A stretch of DNA of 30,394 bases from contig CAJMSQ010000029.1 in assembly GCA_905216095.1 (NCBI GenBank), positions 1 through 30,394 on the forward strand, read 5' to 3'. The DNA is from an uncultured bacterium (GTDB taxonomy: Bacteria; Bacteroidota; Bacteroidia; Bacteroidales; Bacteroidaceae). The notes below the pieces were generated by a model. It was not told where the DNA came from, ran no database searches, and worked only from the letters and a program-made list of their open reading frames with translations. Position 1 is the stretch's first letter. Each line of letters begins with the position of its first letter. This document shows positions 1-6,955 of the stretch, piece after piece. The position numbers and the translations under genes were made by a program.

Positions 1-98
1 AATTATGTTTATTCTTTACTTTTTTTTCAATTAAATACCATTTTTATTAATTTCTTTGCTATTTAAATTTTTTTCAATTTTTTTAAATTTTTTAATAT
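1..98. other. AT-rich flank of CRISPR array
   Basis: Very AT-rich sequence with long T runs borders the intact-repeat side of the CRISPR array. No ORF or hairpin is evident. By position it is either the array leader (acquisition end) or the gap between the array and off-window cas genes. The degenerate repeat lies at the other end, which favours this side as the acquisition end. That is inference only. Confidence 0.45.
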
Positions 99-453
99 GT
101 TGTTCCTGATAGCGCAAAGGTACTAATTTGAGAGCAATTCACAACTGCCCTGCCGTCCGGTCCGTATAGTCATGAGTTGTTCCTGATAGCGCAAAGGTAC
201 TAATTTGAGAGCAATTCACAACACCGCGCCTTGAACTCCTCTTTTGAGTTGTGTTGTTCCTGATAGCGCAAAGGTACTAATTTGAGAGCAATTCACAACC
301 GGGTGGCAGCTTTCCATTTCCATAAGAAGTTGTTCCTGATAGCGCAAAGGTACTAATTTGAGAGCAATTCACAACGAGCGTATGTAACTGCTGGAATAAG
401 CTCTGGTTGTTCCTGATAGCGCAAAGGTACTAAATTTGAGAGCAGTCCACAAC
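99..453 (-). CRISPR. CRISPR array, type II-C-like, 5 repeats and 4 spacers
   Basis: Repeats lie at 99-145, 176-222, 253-299, 329-375 (identical, 47 bp) and 406-453 (48 bp, one inserted A and changes near its right end). Spacers are 146-175, 223-252, 300-328 and 376-405 (30, 30, 29, 30 bp) and are mutually unrelated. The repeat begins GTTGTTCC and ends TTCACAAC. Length and sequence resemble repeats of Bacteroidota type II-C (Cas9) loci. No cas gene or obvious tracrRNA anti-repeat is in the window; they would lie beyond the left edge. On the minus strand every repeat holds GTTG, 19 nt, then TACCTTTG, a Bacteroidota promoter pattern, so crRNAs are probably transcribed leftward from each repeat. 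The minus strand assignment rests on that and on resemblance to known II-C repeats. Confidence 0.93.
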
Positions 454-588
454 AGGATATTGGATAAATATGTATCTATCCGTGTGATGGACGAATTTAT
501 TTCTTAGGGGAAGTCAGATACGTTTCACTGTTTTGTTGTAATTTTGTAGAGAAGAAAAACTTGTTATACCTTATTGCTTTGAATAATT
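454..588. other. Spacer between array and alpha-galactosidase gene
   Basis: A short non-coding stretch. It contains a small inverted repeat (GGATA/TATCC, about 462-481) and the promoter-like box described separately. I found no tracrRNA anti-repeat here. Confidence 0.5.
539..546 (+). promoter_or_regulatory. Putative -7 box of the alpha-galactosidase gene
   Basis: TAATTTTG matches the Bacteroidota -7 consensus TAnnTTTG and lies about 43 nt before the start codon. No clear TTTG is found 19-21 nt upstream, so the promoter may be weak or activator-dependent. Confidence 0.55.
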
Positions 589-2805
589 ATGAAAGATATG
601 AAGAGATGTCTGTATGCCGGACTTCTGTCTTTATGTTTGGCGGTTTTTCCCAGTGTTGATGGAGTGGCACAATCCAATCGGACGCATTTGCTAAGTTCCG
701 ATAAGACGACTTTGGCCGTGACGACCAATGACGGCGGTACGGCTTATTACCAGTACTTCGGTCCTAAAATTCAGGATTCGGATATTGGCGGGTTCTTTGG
801 CGTTCAATCCAATTATACGGGCCATACTCTGCCGCAGTTCGGTGTGTCCTCGTCGGGTGAAAAGGCATTGGCCGTGGAAATGCCGGACGGCAGCCTCAGT
901 GTAGATCTTGCGATGGAAAGCGTGAAGCGCAGTTCGGATGATAAAGGAGAACTGTTGGAGCTTGTTTTTAAGGATCGCGTCTATCCCCTTGTGGTCAGAC
1001 AGTATTTCAGGAGTTACAAGGGAACTGAAGTCTTTTCCACCTGGACCGAGCTTACCAATGCCGGTAAAAAGGGTGATATGAAGCTGCTTACATTTGCCAG
1101 TGCATGCGTGCCGCTGACGCGCGGTGACAATTATCTGACGCAGTTACACGGCAGTTGGGCGGGCGAGCACCGCATCAGCGAGGAGCGGTTGCCTGACGGC
1201 CAGACCGTTATTGCGGATAAAGCAGGCCTGCGGAATGCTTTCGGTTCGAATGCGGGCTTTATGATTTCGTTGGACGGCCGGCCGTCGGAGAACCGTGGAG
1301 AAGTGTTCGGAGGAAATTTGCTTTGGAGCGGAAACTACAAGACAAAGATTGTGGCCACCAATCATTCCATAGAGCTGATCAGCGGTATCAACGAAGAGAC
1401 CTCCACGTATGTGCTGGAGCATGGTGAGACCTTCTGTACGCCCGAATTTGTCATGACTTTCTCCTCGGAGGGAAAAGGCGGGGTGAGCCGTGCTTTCCAC
1501 CGCTGGGCCCGTAAATACGGGATGGCACACGGTGACCGGCTTCACGACATCCTTCTGAACAGTTGGGAAGGAGTATATTTCGGTGTCAATCAGGAAACAA
1601 TGGACCAGATGATGGGAGATATCGCCTCGCTCGGGGGAGAATTGTTTGTGATGGACGACGGATGGTTCGGCGGCAAATACCCGCGTGACAACGGCAGTAC
1701 CAGTTTGGGCGACTGGATGGTCTGTTCCCGGAAGCTACCGGGCGGCATAAAGGCCCTGACGGACATGGCGTCCCGCCACGGCATCAAGTTCGGGATATGG
1801 ATAGAGCCTGAGATGGCCAATACAAAGAGCGAACTGTATGAGCAGCATCCCGAGTGGATTCTCAGCCAGCCGGGCCGGCCGCTGACGCAGGGCCGCGGCG
1901 GAACGCAGGTTGTGTTGGACCTCTGCAATCCCCGGGTGCAGGACTATGTGTTCGGCATCACGGACCGCCTGCTTACGGAGCATCCGGAGATTGCCTACAT
2001 CAAGTGGGACTGCAATGCCGACATCATGAACTACGGCTCGTCCTACCTTCCCCGCAACCGCCAGTCGGAGATATACATCCGCTATCATCTGGGACTTCAC
2101 CGTGTGCTCGACCGCATCCGGGCCAAGTATCCCGATGTCGCCATACAGCTCTGTGCCAGCGGCGGCGGGCGTACCAACTATGGCCTGCTGCCTTGGTTCG
2201 ACGAGTTCTGGACCAGCGACAACACCGATGCCATGCAGCGTGTCTTCATCCAGTGGGGTGCCGGTCATTTCTATCCCGCCATCGCTCAGGGCTCCCATGT
2301 CAGTGCCAGTCCCAACCACCAGACGGGCCGCCGCATTCCGCTGAAGTTCCGTTTCGACGTGGCTATGACCGGCCGCCTCGGCATGGAAATCCAGCCCAAG
2401 AACATGAGCGACGAGGAGAAAGAATTTTCCCGCCGCGCCATAGCGGCCTACAAGCGCATCCGTCCTGTCGTTCAGTTCGGAGACCAGTACCGCCTTGTCT
2501 CCCCCTACGGCGGCAGTCCGCTGGCCGCGCTGATGTATGCCGACGAGGCAAAAGAACACATTGCCGTTTTTGCCTATCGCATGGAATACATGGCCGGCCA
2601 GAGTTTGCCGAAAGTGCGTCTCGACGGTGTGGACATCAACCGGAACTACCGTATAAAAGACCTCACGCCGGTGCGTGCCGACCGTCCGAGCCGTCTCGAC
2701 GGGAAGATTGTGAGCGGCCGCATTCTCAAATATGCGGGTTTGAATGTAGCCTCCTCTCTGAACAGTCCCATGAGCAGCATCGCTCTGGAACTTGTGGCGG
2801 AATAA
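589..2805 (+). CDS. Secreted GH36 alpha-galactosidase
   Basis: 738 residues. Hydrolyses terminal alpha-1,6-galactosides such as raffinose, melibiose and galactomannan side chains. Residues 1-28 form a signal peptide (basic KDMKR, hydrophobic core, likely cleavage around GVA-Q), so the enzyme is exported to the periplasm or cell surface. An N-terminal beta-sandwich (about 30-300) precedes the (beta/alpha)8 barrel (about 315-620), which has MDDGWFGGKYP, IEPEMAN, YIKWDCNAD (nucleophile D474) and FWTSDNTDA (acid/base D544); a C-terminal beta domain ends the protein. Length fits GH36. A second in-frame ATG at 598 is an alternative start. A strong hairpin follows the stop. The convergent GH20 gene nearby suggests host or plant glycan use, but there is no SusC/SusD pair here, so this is not a classical PUL. 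Confidence 0.95.
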   Translation: MKDMKRCLYAGLLSLCLAVFPSVDGVAQSNRTHLLSSDKTTLAVTTNDGGTAYYQYFGPKIQDSDIGGFFGVQSNYTGHTLPQFGVSSSGEKALAVEMPDGSLSVDLAMESVKRSSDDKGELLELVFKDRVYPLVVRQYFRSYKGTEVFSTWTELTNAGKKGDMKLLTFASACVPLTRGDNYLTQLHGSWAGEHRISEERLPDGQTVIADKAGLRNAFGSNAGFMISLDGRPSENRGEVFGGNLLWSGNYKTKIVATNHSIELISGINEETSTYVLEHGETFCTPEFVMTFSSEGKGGVSRAFHRWARKYGMAHGDRLHDILLNSWEGVYFGVNQETMDQMMGDIASLGGELFVMDDGWFGGKYPRDNGSTSLGDWMVCSRKLPGGIKALTDMASRHGIKFGIWIEPEMANTKSELYEQHPEWILSQPGRPLTQGRGGTQVVLDLCNPRVQDYVFGITDRLLTEHPEIAYIKWDCNADIMNYGSSYLPRNRQSEIYIRYHLGLHRVLDRIRAKYPDVAIQLCASGGGRTNYGLLPWFDEFWTSDNTDAMQRVFIQWGAGHFYPAIAQGSHVSASPNHQTGRRIPLKFRFDVAMTGRLGMEIQPKNMSDEEKEFSRRAIAAYKRIRPVVQFGDQYRLVSPYGGSPLAALMYADEAKEHIAVFAYRMEYMAGQSLPKVRLDGVDINRNYRIKDLTPVRADRPSRLDGKIVSGRILKYAGLNVASSLNSPMSSIALELVAE

Positions 2806-2816
2806 GGCAGTCACAT

Positions 2817-2869
2817 TACAGGGTAACAGGGAAGAAGGTTGTTCGGGTTTTCTTCCCTGTTTCCCTGTA
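2817..2869 (+). terminator. Long stem-loop after the alpha-galactosidase gene
   Basis: Arms 2817-2836 and 2850-2869 pair over 20 bp with one mismatch, with a 13-nt loop. It starts 12 nt after the stop codon. There is no long T tail directly after it, so it may act as an mRNA 3'-end stabiliser as much as an intrinsic terminator. Confidence 0.7.
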
Positions 2870-2961
2870 TATGGGAGCAGTGTTATGTCCGGAAAAAATT
2901 AGATTTCCCCCATGAGGGACATCACCGCCGCGCGTACCAACTGCCCGAAACCTCGTGCCGT

Positions 2962-3189
2962 GTGGATGCTTCCTCCCTTTCGGCCGTACCCGGCTGTTTG
3001 TCAGAGTCTTTCTTCCGGCTGCCCCTTGTGTTGTCAGCCTTTTTCCTATTCGTGGTGATTACGGGCATTGTGCTGATTGCGGGTGTGGACGGGGCGAACT
3101 CCGCTATCGGACTATGGCACTATCAGGTCGGTCTGCTGCTGATATGTCTTTCTGTTGCTCATATTGTCGTGAGGAAGCGGAAGAAATAG
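2962..3189 (+). CDS. Small two-helix membrane protein, DUF4405-like
   Basis: The reading frame is open from 2839, but the TTG there lies in the hairpin loop after the galactosidase gene. I chose the GTG at 2962, giving about 75 residues; GTG at 3037 is another option. The supported part is the C-terminus: two hydrophobic helices (PLVLSAFFLFVVITGIVLIA and IGLWHYQVGLLLICLSVAHI) and a basic tail VRKRKK. The WHYxxGLLLIxLSxxH pattern, with two histidines about 14 residues apart, resembles the last helices of DUF4405/cytochrome b561-type membrane proteins. The upstream residues look non-coding, so it may be a 5'-truncated remnant. Function unknown. Confidence 0.45.
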   Translation: MDASSLSAVPGCLSESFFRLPLVLSAFFLFVVITGIVLIAGVDGANSAIGLWHYQVGLLLICLSVAHIVVRKRKK

Positions 3190-3234
3190 TTCCGTCGGCG
3201 TGTGGTAATGAATGCCACGGTCAGGTTGAGGAAA

Positions 3235-5343
3235 CTATTCACTTCCTGACCTGACAGAAGTGCCGTTGCATATATCCGGGTCATAGATAATTCCGTCGAG
3301 TGCGTTTTTGCCTTCGGGGTCGGTCAGCACGAACGTGAACATCCATTGGTTCAGCCGTATGTTGGGCAGGTTGCAGTAGGGCAGTTTGAGCAATACCTTG
3401 TTCCAGCCCTTTTTCAGCCTGATTTGCGCCGGTTTGCGTGCCGTGAAGTTCTGGTTGCCCAACAGGTCCTCGCGGCTTACCGCTCCCGGCCGGGTCGAAC
3501 CCGTCCAGACGGGCGGTGCGATGCGCTCGTCATTGACCCAAATGTCCGAACCTTTGCGGTCCCATGTGCCGGGCAGCGGGGCGGGATATACTTCGCTGCG
3601 TCCGTAGGTCTGGAATTCGATGAGTGCGCCCGCGGTCTGTTTTTTCGGTGAGTAGACATAAGTGTAGGCATAACTGGTCACGTTGTCCGTCGGACGGTTG
3701 TCGAACAACGCCTTCACCCTGTTGCCCCAGCTGTGGCGCAGGTAGACCGCGGCTCCGGCGGCGCGTACCGTTCCGTAGGTCTTTCCGGCGTATTCGTAGG
3801 TCAGTGCCGGTCCGGATGTTTCCGGCGGGAACACGACACCTACATCGGCTCCGTCGCGGGGCATCGGTTCGGTCACGCGCCACCTGATGTCCGACTGGCG
3901 CACGTAGGGGATGGGCTCGTCTTTCAGCAGGCCGTCTTTGTAGAAGAGGAAACGCCGTTCCCAGTCCGCAAATTCTTCAAAGTCAGTGCCGGACGGAGGA
4001 AGCATCGCGCCGCCCTGTTCTATGTACTGCTTGCGGCCGCCCACCCAGGTGCGTTCGGCATTGACGAGTACGAACGTGTAGAATCCGTTTTGCCGGACGA
4101 TGTCTTCCTCGGTCGTCATCCTGCGGTCATTCCAGAAAGCCGATATAGCCCCTACGATGTCCCGGGTGCCCTGTTCCTCGTGATAGACCGTACTGCGGAA
4201 CAGTCCGACGGGGTCGGCAAACATGTCGTTGAGGTTGGCATAGTTGTAGCGCGTGTCGATGTTGGGTATGCCGCTGACCGCTTTTCCTGTCGGGTGCCAG
4301 GTGGTGGTCATGTCGAATCCCGTCTTGTCCGTGATGGTGAAGTTGGTGATGGGGTTCCATACGACCACCTTGCGGTGCAGGCTGTCCTGCACGTAACCGG
4401 TCATGATTTGCAGGAAACCGGGATAAGTCAGCGCCACCTCGTCGGCTCCGATGTGGATGTAGGGGGCGTCCGGAAAAGTGGCGGCCAGCTGGCGGAGCGC
4501 CTCCTTCAGCACGCCGACGCCTTCGTCCGTCTGCATGGAGAAGCCCATGGCGCGGGTGAACGCTTCGGAGTGGCCGGGCATGTCGATTTCGGGGATGACC
4601 GTCACTCCGCGGTCGGCCGCGTAGCGTGCCAGTGCGGAACACTGTTCCTGCGTGTAGTATTTTCCCGGGAAGCGGGTCATGCCGGCGGCGGAAGTCAGTT
4701 GCGGGTAACCGCCGACCTCGAACCGCCAGGCCTGGTTCTCGGTCAGGTGCCAATGGAAAGTATTGATTTTGAAGCGTGCCAGCAGGTCAATGTGGCGCAG
4801 CAGCGTTTCGTATGCAATGAAAGAGCGTCCCACGTCGTGCATGTAGCCTCTGACTTTGAATGCCGGCCAGTCCTTGATTTCGACGCAGGGCAGCGAGCCG
4901 TCCCTTTCCTGTGCCAGCTGCCAAAGGGTCTGTGCGGCGCGGATGACACCGGTCCGGCTGACGGCCTTGATGCCGATGCCTTCGGTCGTGACGGACAGGC
5001 TGTATTCCTCGTCGGGCCAGTCGGGGAACTCATGCCGGAAGGCTCCCGGGATTTCGTCGGTGTATTCAACCGTGACAGGCGTTCCGGCGGTTTCGCCCTC
5101 CCGGGTCAGTGTGGCTCCGCAGTCGGTCAGATAAAGGTTGAGTGCGGGAGTTCGTCGCGGGTCGCTGACAGTCAGCGGAGAAGACAGTGACAGACAACCT
5201 TTGCCCGTTTTCAGTTCCTTGACTTTGGGCATCAGGTGGATGACATCGGCCTTCATGCCGGTGGAAGGTGCGATACAGGCCATGCCGGCCGCCATGGCCG
5301 CCAAAATGTTCCGTAAGTTTTTTCTGACTTGTTTTGCGTTCAT
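3235..5343 (-). CDS. Secreted GH20 beta-N-acetylhexosaminidase
   Basis: 702 residues from the ATG at 5343. The frame stays open to 5634, but the stretch before 5343 includes the promoter and looks non-coding, while MNAKQVRKNLRNILAAMAAG begins a signal peptide. The enzyme removes terminal beta-linked GlcNAc/GalNAc by substrate-assisted catalysis. An N-terminal GH20b-like domain (about 35-165) is followed by the barrel, with GYMHDVGRSF, WHLTENQAWR, VIPEIDMPGHSEA and HIGADEV (catalytic pair D301-E302; the family usually has GGDE). A C-terminal region (about 480-702) with RPAQIRLKKGWNKVLLK resembles a beta-sandwich accessory domain. It is convergent with the small membrane-protein gene and transcribed away from the dispersed element at 5.5 kb. 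Confidence 0.94.
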   Translation of the reverse strand: MNAKQVRKNLRNILAAMAAGMACIAPSTGMKADVIHLMPKVKELKTGKGCLSLSSPLTVSDPRRTPALNLYLTDCGATLTREGETAGTPVTVEYTDEIPGAFRHEFPDWPDEEYSLSVTTEGIGIKAVSRTGVIRAAQTLWQLAQERDGSLPCVEIKDWPAFKVRGYMHDVGRSFIAYETLLRHIDLLARFKINTFHWHLTENQAWRFEVGGYPQLTSAAGMTRFPGKYYTQEQCSALARYAADRGVTVIPEIDMPGHSEAFTRAMGFSMQTDEGVGVLKEALRQLAATFPDAPYIHIGADEVALTYPGFLQIMTGYVQDSLHRKVVVWNPITNFTITDKTGFDMTTTWHPTGKAVSGIPNIDTRYNYANLNDMFADPVGLFRSTVYHEEQGTRDIVGAISAFWNDRRMTTEEDIVRQNGFYTFVLVNAERTWVGGRKQYIEQGGAMLPPSGTDFEEFADWERRFLFYKDGLLKDEPIPYVRQSDIRWRVTEPMPRDGADVGVVFPPETSGPALTYEYAGKTYGTVRAAGAAVYLRHSWGNRVKALFDNRPTDNVTSYAYTYVYSPKKQTAGALIEFQTYGRSEVYPAPLPGTWDRKGSDIWVNDERIAPPVWTGSTRPGAVSREDLLGNQNFTARKPAQIRLKKGWNKVLLKLPYCNLPNIRLNQWMFTFVLTDPEGKNALDGIIYDPDICNGTSVRSGSE

Positions 5344-5412
5344 TGGTTGTGGACTGGTGGATTTAAGGGAAAGTGCCGGGCAACGGACTTTTATTCCGTA
5401 GCCTATCTTATG

Positions 5413-5442
5413 CAAAGGTAGGCTTTTCTCCGAGAAATCAAG
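5413..5442 (-). promoter_or_regulatory. Promoter of the GH20 gene
   Basis: On the minus strand, CTTG (5439-5442) is followed after 18 nt by TACCTTTG (5413-5420), matching the Bacteroidota -33/-7 pattern. Transcription would start near 5405, leaving a leader of about 60 nt before the ATG at 5343. This also supports the internal start codon. Confidence 0.7.
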
Positions 5443-5505
5443 CATTAAGGGAATGTCAAGTGCGGGATGTGACCGCGCGGCCCGTACTTTCCCGGCATTG
5501 GACTG

Positions 5506-5790
5506 CGGCGATTTTAACACAATTTGCTTTTGGCCGGAAAATGTTGTATCTTTGTGGTACAGAAAATAGGGAAGGCGGTCACGGACCGCCTTTTTTCGTG
5601 TAAATAAGCCCCTTATGAGTCGATTTACATGCACATGTAGAAAAAATTAGAAGCAGCCTGCGCAAAAATACATGCCTTCCGGTTTGGAATGGAAGCCGCC
5701 CGCGCGCGAAAAGATGCCTTCCATGCGGTCGTAAGCCTCTTCTATTTACATTTATTCACGTAATGGAAGTTAAAAATGTTAATGTCGCGC
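5506..5790 (+). repeat. Dispersed element, copy 1 (diverged middle)
   Basis: First of three related intergenic elements in the window (others at 26959-27231 and 30008-30280, minus strand). Its left end, GATTTTAACACAATTTGC and on through the promoter, and its right end, TTAAAAATGTTAATGTCGCG, closely match the other copies. The middle is diverged but keeps TTCGTGT after the hairpin and ACATGCCTTC near the 3' side. The two ends form an imperfect inverted repeat (GATTTTAACA versus CATTTTTAAC), as in a MITE. It ends 13 bp short of the stop of the convergent GT2 gene. Confidence 0.75.
5523..5596 (+). promoter_or_regulatory. Promoter followed at once by terminator, element copy 1
   Basis: TTTG (5523-5526), 20 nt, TATCTTTG (5547-5554) is an excellent Bacteroidota promoter. 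Initiation near 5561 would run into GGCGGTC-ACG-GACCGCC (5574-5590) and TTTTTT (5591-5596). The predicted product is an RNA of only about 35 nt, or an attenuated transcript. No ORF follows on this strand before the antisense end of the GT2 gene. Confidence 0.7.
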
Positions 5791-5803
5791 TTCCTGCGTG
5801 CCG

Positions 5804-6628
5804 TCAGTCTTTCCGTTTCCGACGGATATATGTTCTGAAAAAGTCACCCGGCATACGTTTGAGCACGTTGCGCAGTATTTTCGTGTCCCTTTTCCACAGG
5901 TTGTCCTTGCTCAGCGCATACAGGACGCGCTTTTCCATCTTGTTCCGCCCCATCAGTGCCTCGCGCAGGCGTTCCGGCAGCAACTCCTCGAGCACCTGCC
6001 GGCGCTCCTGTTGCAGGAGGTCCTGGTTGTGCGCCATGTAGCTGATGCCCGAAACGTCGAAGAGCGACACGGCAAAGTCAAGATGGCCGTAGGAACGGCC
6101 ACGCAACACCAGTTCCTCGACGAAGAACTTCCAGTCCGACGCGATGCGCAGTTTTTCGTCGTAAGGATTTTCGCGCAATAGCCGTGTGCGGATGAAAGTC
6201 GCTTGGTGCGGCAGCCCTCTCTGCATCACAAAGACGGCCGTCAGCCGGTCGGGCACACAATATATATGTCCGCCTTCGCCCATCTGCTCGTTGCCGGAAT
6301 AAATGTCCTTGTCGCCCGCCTGCCGGACGAAGCGTTCCAGCACATCGGGCGCATGGAAAGCGTCGCCGGAGTTCATGAAGATGCAATATTCGCCCGTGGC
6401 CCGCGCCACGCCCTTGTTCATGGCGTTGTATATGCCGCTGTCCGGCTCGCTTGTCCAGTGGCCGATGATGTTTTCGTAGCGGCGGATGATGTCCACGCTG
6501 CCGTCGGTCGAGCCGCCGTCTATCACGATAAGTTCGTAGTCCTTGCAAGTCTGTCCGGCCACCGATGCCAGTGTCTTTTCGTAACCGTCACGGTTGTTCA
6601 GCCCTATGGTGATGATGCTTGTCTTCAT
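5804..6628 (-). CDS. Family 2 glycosyltransferase
   Basis: 274 residues, cytosolic or membrane-associated. The N-terminal GT-A fold has SIITIGLNNRDGYEKTL and VIDGGSTDGSVDIIR (nucleotide-binding aspartate region), then WTSEPDSGIYNAMNKGV and EYCIFMNSGD (DXD-equivalent region), as in WcaA/WcaE-like GT2 enzymes of capsule and LPS clusters. The C-terminus is very basic (RTYIRRKRKD), which suits membrane attachment. It transfers a sugar from a nucleotide donor to a growing glycan; donor and acceptor cannot be told from sequence. It is divergent from the pyruvyl-transferase gene, and the segment between them is bounded by 34-bp inverted repeats carrying a leftward -7 box, so expression may be phase variable. 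Confidence 0.92.
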   Translation of the reverse strand: MKTSIITIGLNNRDGYEKTLASVAGQTCKDYELIVIDGGSTDGSVDIIRRYENIIGHWTSEPDSGIYNAMNKGVARATGEYCIFMNSGDAFHAPDVLERFVRQAGDKDIYSGNEQMGEGGHIYCVPDRLTAVFVMQRGLPHQATFIRTRLLRENPYDEKLRIASDWKFFVEELVLRGRSYGHLDFAVSLFDVSGISYMAHNQDLLQQERRQVLEELLPERLREALMGRNKMEKRVLYALSKDNLWKRDTKILRNVLKRMPGDFFRTYIRRKRKD

Positions 6629-6687
6629 GTCTGTCTTGTATTCCCCTTTTCATGATGACCGCGAGAACTTGTCGCGGGTGCGGTAAT

Positions 6688-6884
6688 AGTGTTTATCTCT
6701 TGGTAAGAGACGGACACCGCTATGTGCAAAAATACGTAAAAACAAGAATATGAGCGATAATACGGCTTAAAAAGTGGTTGCCGCTGCCAAACAAACAGGC
6801 ATTTAATGTTACACGGATGCAACAAGTCCTTGTCTATCCGCATGAAAGCCAGCGGTGTCCGTCTCTTACCAAGAGACAAACACT
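6688..6884. repeat. Segment bounded by 34-bp inverted repeats (candidate invertible promoter)
   Basis: Arms 6688-6721 and 6851-6884 are inverted repeats of 34 bp with one mismatch (6695), enclosing 129 AT-rich bp. Each arm contains a short dyad, in the right arm GTCTCTT-ACC-AAGAGAC, of the kind bound by site-specific recombinases. The segment fills most of the gap between the divergent GT2 and pyruvyl-transferase genes. Bacteroides capsule loci are known to use invertible promoters bounded by inverted repeats; these arms do not match the B. fragilis core I remember. A MITE is the main alternative. No recombinase gene is in the window. Confidence 0.75.
6727..6734 (-). promoter_or_regulatory. 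-7 box inside the inverted-repeat segment, facing GT2
   Basis: TATTTTTG on the minus strand is the only TAnnTTTG match within the 129-bp interior and points left to the GT2 gene (start 6628). There is no good TTTG at the expected -33 distance. If the segment inverted, the box would sit beside the right arm and face the pyruvyl-transferase gene at 6956. Confidence 0.45.
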
Positions 6885-6908
6885 GAAAACGGAAAAATGC
6901 GGAAATAC

Positions 6909-6929
6909 TGAAAGATAAACCCTTTCAGC
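6909..6929. promoter_or_regulatory. Small stem-loop upstream of the pyruvyl-transferase gene
   Basis: CTGAAAG-ATAAACC-CTTTCAG forms a perfect 7-bp stem with a 7-nt loop, 26 nt before the start codon. It could be an operator or a leader hairpin. It lacks a T tail and is not a convincing terminator. Confidence 0.35.
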
Positions 6930-6955
6930 ATCAGTCGAAATTATAGGAAAGTACC

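Noticed and set aside
2817..2836. Resemblance of TACAGGGTAACAGGG to a homing-endonuclease site
   Set aside because: Only partial similarity; it is better explained as one arm of the post-galactosidase hairpin.
3733..5190. 485-codon ORF antisense to the GH20 gene
   Set aside because: No domain or signal peptide; GH20 catalytic motifs lie on the opposite strand.
589..5343. A classical polysaccharide utilisation locus
   Set aside because: Two exported glycosidases are present, but no SusC/SusD pair, sensor or anti-sigma regulator is adjacent within the window.
5344..5634. 97-residue N-terminal extension of the GH20 frame
   Set aside because: It covers the promoter and lacks protein-like features; the signal peptide starts at 5343.
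6625..6879. 84-codon minus-strand ORF across the inverted-repeat segment
   Set aside because: Overlaps the GT2 start, reads through both repeat arms and has no recognisable domain.
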